64,000 nt of DNA from Anatilimnocola aggregata (GTDB lineage: Bacteria > Planctomycetota > Planctomycetia > Pirellulales > Pirellulaceae), in assembly GCF_007747655.1 (NCBI RefSeq), contig NZ_CP036274.1, positions 8,184,001 to 8,248,000 on the forward strand. Reading direction: 5' to 3'. Within the stretch, counting starts at the first letter, position 1, and each line of letters begins with the position of its first letter. The notes below the pieces were generated by a model. It had not been told where the DNA came from. It ran no database searches and was given only the letters and a program-made list of their open reading frames with translations. Position numbers and translations under genes: made by a program. This document shows positions 62,791 to 64,000 of the stretch, piece by piece.

Positions 62791-63136
62791 GTTGACGCCC
62801 AAGGAAATCGATTCGTCTGCGGCCTTCGAAAAGTTAGTGGCTGGACCTCCAGCGGACGCGCGCTATGTCTTACGGTTGTATGTCACGGGCATGACGGCCC
62901 GCAGCACGGAAGCGTTTGCCGCGATCAAAGCCATCTGCGAAGAGCGCCTGCAAGGACGATATGAGTTGGAAGTGGTCGATATCTATCAACATCCACAACT
63001 GGCCATCGATGAGCAGATTATTGCCGTCCCCACCTTGGTCAAAATGCTGCCGGCGCCACTCCGCCGGATGATCGGCGATCTATCCAACGTGGATCGGGTG
63101 CTGTTGGGTCTCGATCTGCGGCGCAAGCCAGAATGA
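62780..63136 (+). CDS. kaiB: KaiB-like protein 2
   Basis: 118 aa from ATG 62780, with a GGAGGG-type site at 62768-62774. It has a longer acidic N-terminus ([16 protein letters not shown]) than the first copy, then [40 protein letters not shown] and [20 protein letters not shown]. The two copies differ at about half their residues, so they are old paralogues probably with distinct roles, for example one binding KaiC and one the kinase. That split is speculation. Confidence 0.92.
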   Translation: MPAELTPKEIDSSAAFEKLVAGPPADARYVLRLYVTGMTARSTEAFAAIKAICEERLQGRYELEVVDIYQHPQLAIDEQIIAVPTLVKMLPAPLRRMIGDLSNVDRVLLGLDLRRKPE

Positions 63137-63146
63137 GCGAGATCGC

Positions 63147-64000
63147 ATGGCAGATGTGAAACAGTCGGAACTAGCCGAATTGCAACTTCGGCTCGAAGAA
63201 GCTGAAGAGACAATCCGGGCCATTCGCAGCGGTTCGGTCGACGCGTTTGTGGTCGAGGTGCCGAACGGAGCGCGGGTTTACACGCTGGAATCTGCAGACC
63301 GTCCTTACCGACTGCTGGTGGAAGAAATGCAGCAGGGGGCGATCACGTTGAGCCTTGATGGCACGATCGCCTACTGCAACCGACGCTTTGCCGATTTGGT
63401 GGGTAAACCTCTGGAACGGTTGTTGGGCGTGGCCTTTCATGAATTCATCCCGTTTGCCGCACGAACTTTTTACGAGAGTTTGTTACAGCAGGGGCGCGCT
63501 GGTTCCAGCGAGGGCGAAACGCATGTCCAGAAATTCAATGGCACCCTGGTTCCAGTATTTCTCACGATTAACGCCCTGCCGCCGGAGAGCGGCGTTGCCA
63601 TCGGCCTTTTGGTCACTGACCTCACGTCGCAGCACCATCATGAAAAATTGAACTCGCTCTTAGGCGAACTCAAGGAGTCTGATCGTCGCAAGAATGAGTT
63701 CCTGGCGATGCTGGCTCACGAACTCCGTAATCCGTTGGCTCCCATTCGCAATGCCGTTCAACTGCTGCGCCTGACCAAGGGTGGCGATGGGGCGACGATT
63801 CATTCGATCGCCGAAATGATGGAGCGCCAGCTGGGCCAGATGGCGCGGCTGATCGACGACTTGCTGGACATCAGCCGCATCAGCCGGGGCACGATTGAAC
63901 TGCGCCGGGCGCGGATTGAATTGACCTCGGCCGTCCAACATGCGGTCGACGCAGCCCGCACACTGGTTGACGAGAAGGTTCACACGTTGACGCTCACCTT
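63147..64000 (+). CDS. PAS-domain sensor histidine kinase (partial, 3' end outside window)
   Basis: ATG 63147 follows the second kaiB by ten bases. A helical N-terminus (ELQLRLEEAEETIRAIRSGS, then VDAFVV) precedes a PAS domain (about residues 52-160: YRLLVEEMQQGAITLSLDGT). The HisKA dimerisation domain then has phospho-acceptor H191 in FLAMLAHELRNPLAPI. The catalytic ATPase domain is just beginning at the window edge. No membrane helix is visible, so it should be cytoplasmic. Position in the kai operon makes it the likely output or input kinase of the KaiC/KaiB module. Confidence 0.9.
   Translation, partial: MADVKQSELAELQLRLEEAEETIRAIRSGSVDAFVVEVPNGARVYTLESADRPYRLLVEEMQQGAITLSLDGTIAYCNRRFADLVGKPLERLLGVAFHEFIPFAARTFYESLLQQGRAGSSEGETHVQKFNGTLVPVFLTINALPPESGVAIGLLVTDLTSQHHHEKLNSLLGELKESDRRKNEFLAMLAHELRNPLAPIRNAVQLLRLTKGGDGATIHSIAEMMERQLGQMARLIDDLLDISRISRGTIELRRARIELTSAVQHAVDAARTLVDEKVHTLTLT

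Overview
The window reads as a chromosomal segment of a planctomycete, probably class Planctomycetia. Supporting signs are three large secreted proteins with LEPR-XLL-type N-termini, a cluster of DUF1501 proteins with twin-arginine leaders, ECF sigma factors with unusual extensions or kinase partners, a kinase/WD40/formylglycine-enzyme fusion, small proteins beginning NPYESP or TLRELFL, and many insertion sequences and remnants. No rRNA, tRNA or CRISPR array was recognised.

Layout. 1-6.3 kb (minus): an M36 fungalysin-like metallopeptidase running off the left edge, preceded by an ECF sigma factor with a membrane-anchored C-terminal extension. 6.4-8.1 kb: a graveyard of three truncated genes (methyltransferase, planctomycete helical protein, integrase-type transposase). 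8.4-16.7 kb: four DUF1501 genes, one carrying three frame lesions, with a truncated hemoglobin, a PhoD-like phosphatase and a frameshifted threonine dehydratase-like gene. 17.2-31.0 kb (minus): one 13.8-kb gene for a 4605-residue surface protein with beta-strand repeats, PA14-like and L-type lectin-like domains and C-terminal RTX repeats. 31.8-34.5 kb: small membrane protein, lipoprotein, DUF1257, DUF2997 and an AAA ATPase. The ATPase is cut by what looks like the 5' end of a group II intron, which is itself cut by an IS21 element (34.7-37.35 kb) that abuts a 5'-truncated TPR gene.

38-43 kb is an island of small genes, several flanked by near-identical terminator modules; two are followed by promoter-like boxes that would give leaderless mRNAs. 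It also holds an IS5-family element inserted in a stop codon. 43.3-49.7 kb: an ECF sigma factor followed by a 1936-aa protein that joins a zinc anti-sigma motif, zinc ribbon, Ser/Thr kinase, WD40 repeats and an FGE/SUMF1 domain. 50.0-53.2 kb: a LEPR-XLL-type protein with seven 38-residue propeller-like repeats and RTX repeats. 53.4-60.6 kb: an IS630 element killed by one TGA codon, a duplicated palindrome-rich non-coding block with an empty copy of the IS630 site, a response regulator and a PQQ-type propeller protein. 60.7 kb to the right edge: an overlapping kaiC-kaiB-kaiB-histidine kinase operon, cut by the window end.

The best functional systems are the Kai-type signalling operon, the ECF/kinase/FGE pair and the ECF/peptidase pair. 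The most unusual non-coding material is the duplicated palindromic block near 55 and 60 kb and the terminator-promoter modules near 38-41 kb. All assignments come from reading the sequence; no database search was run.
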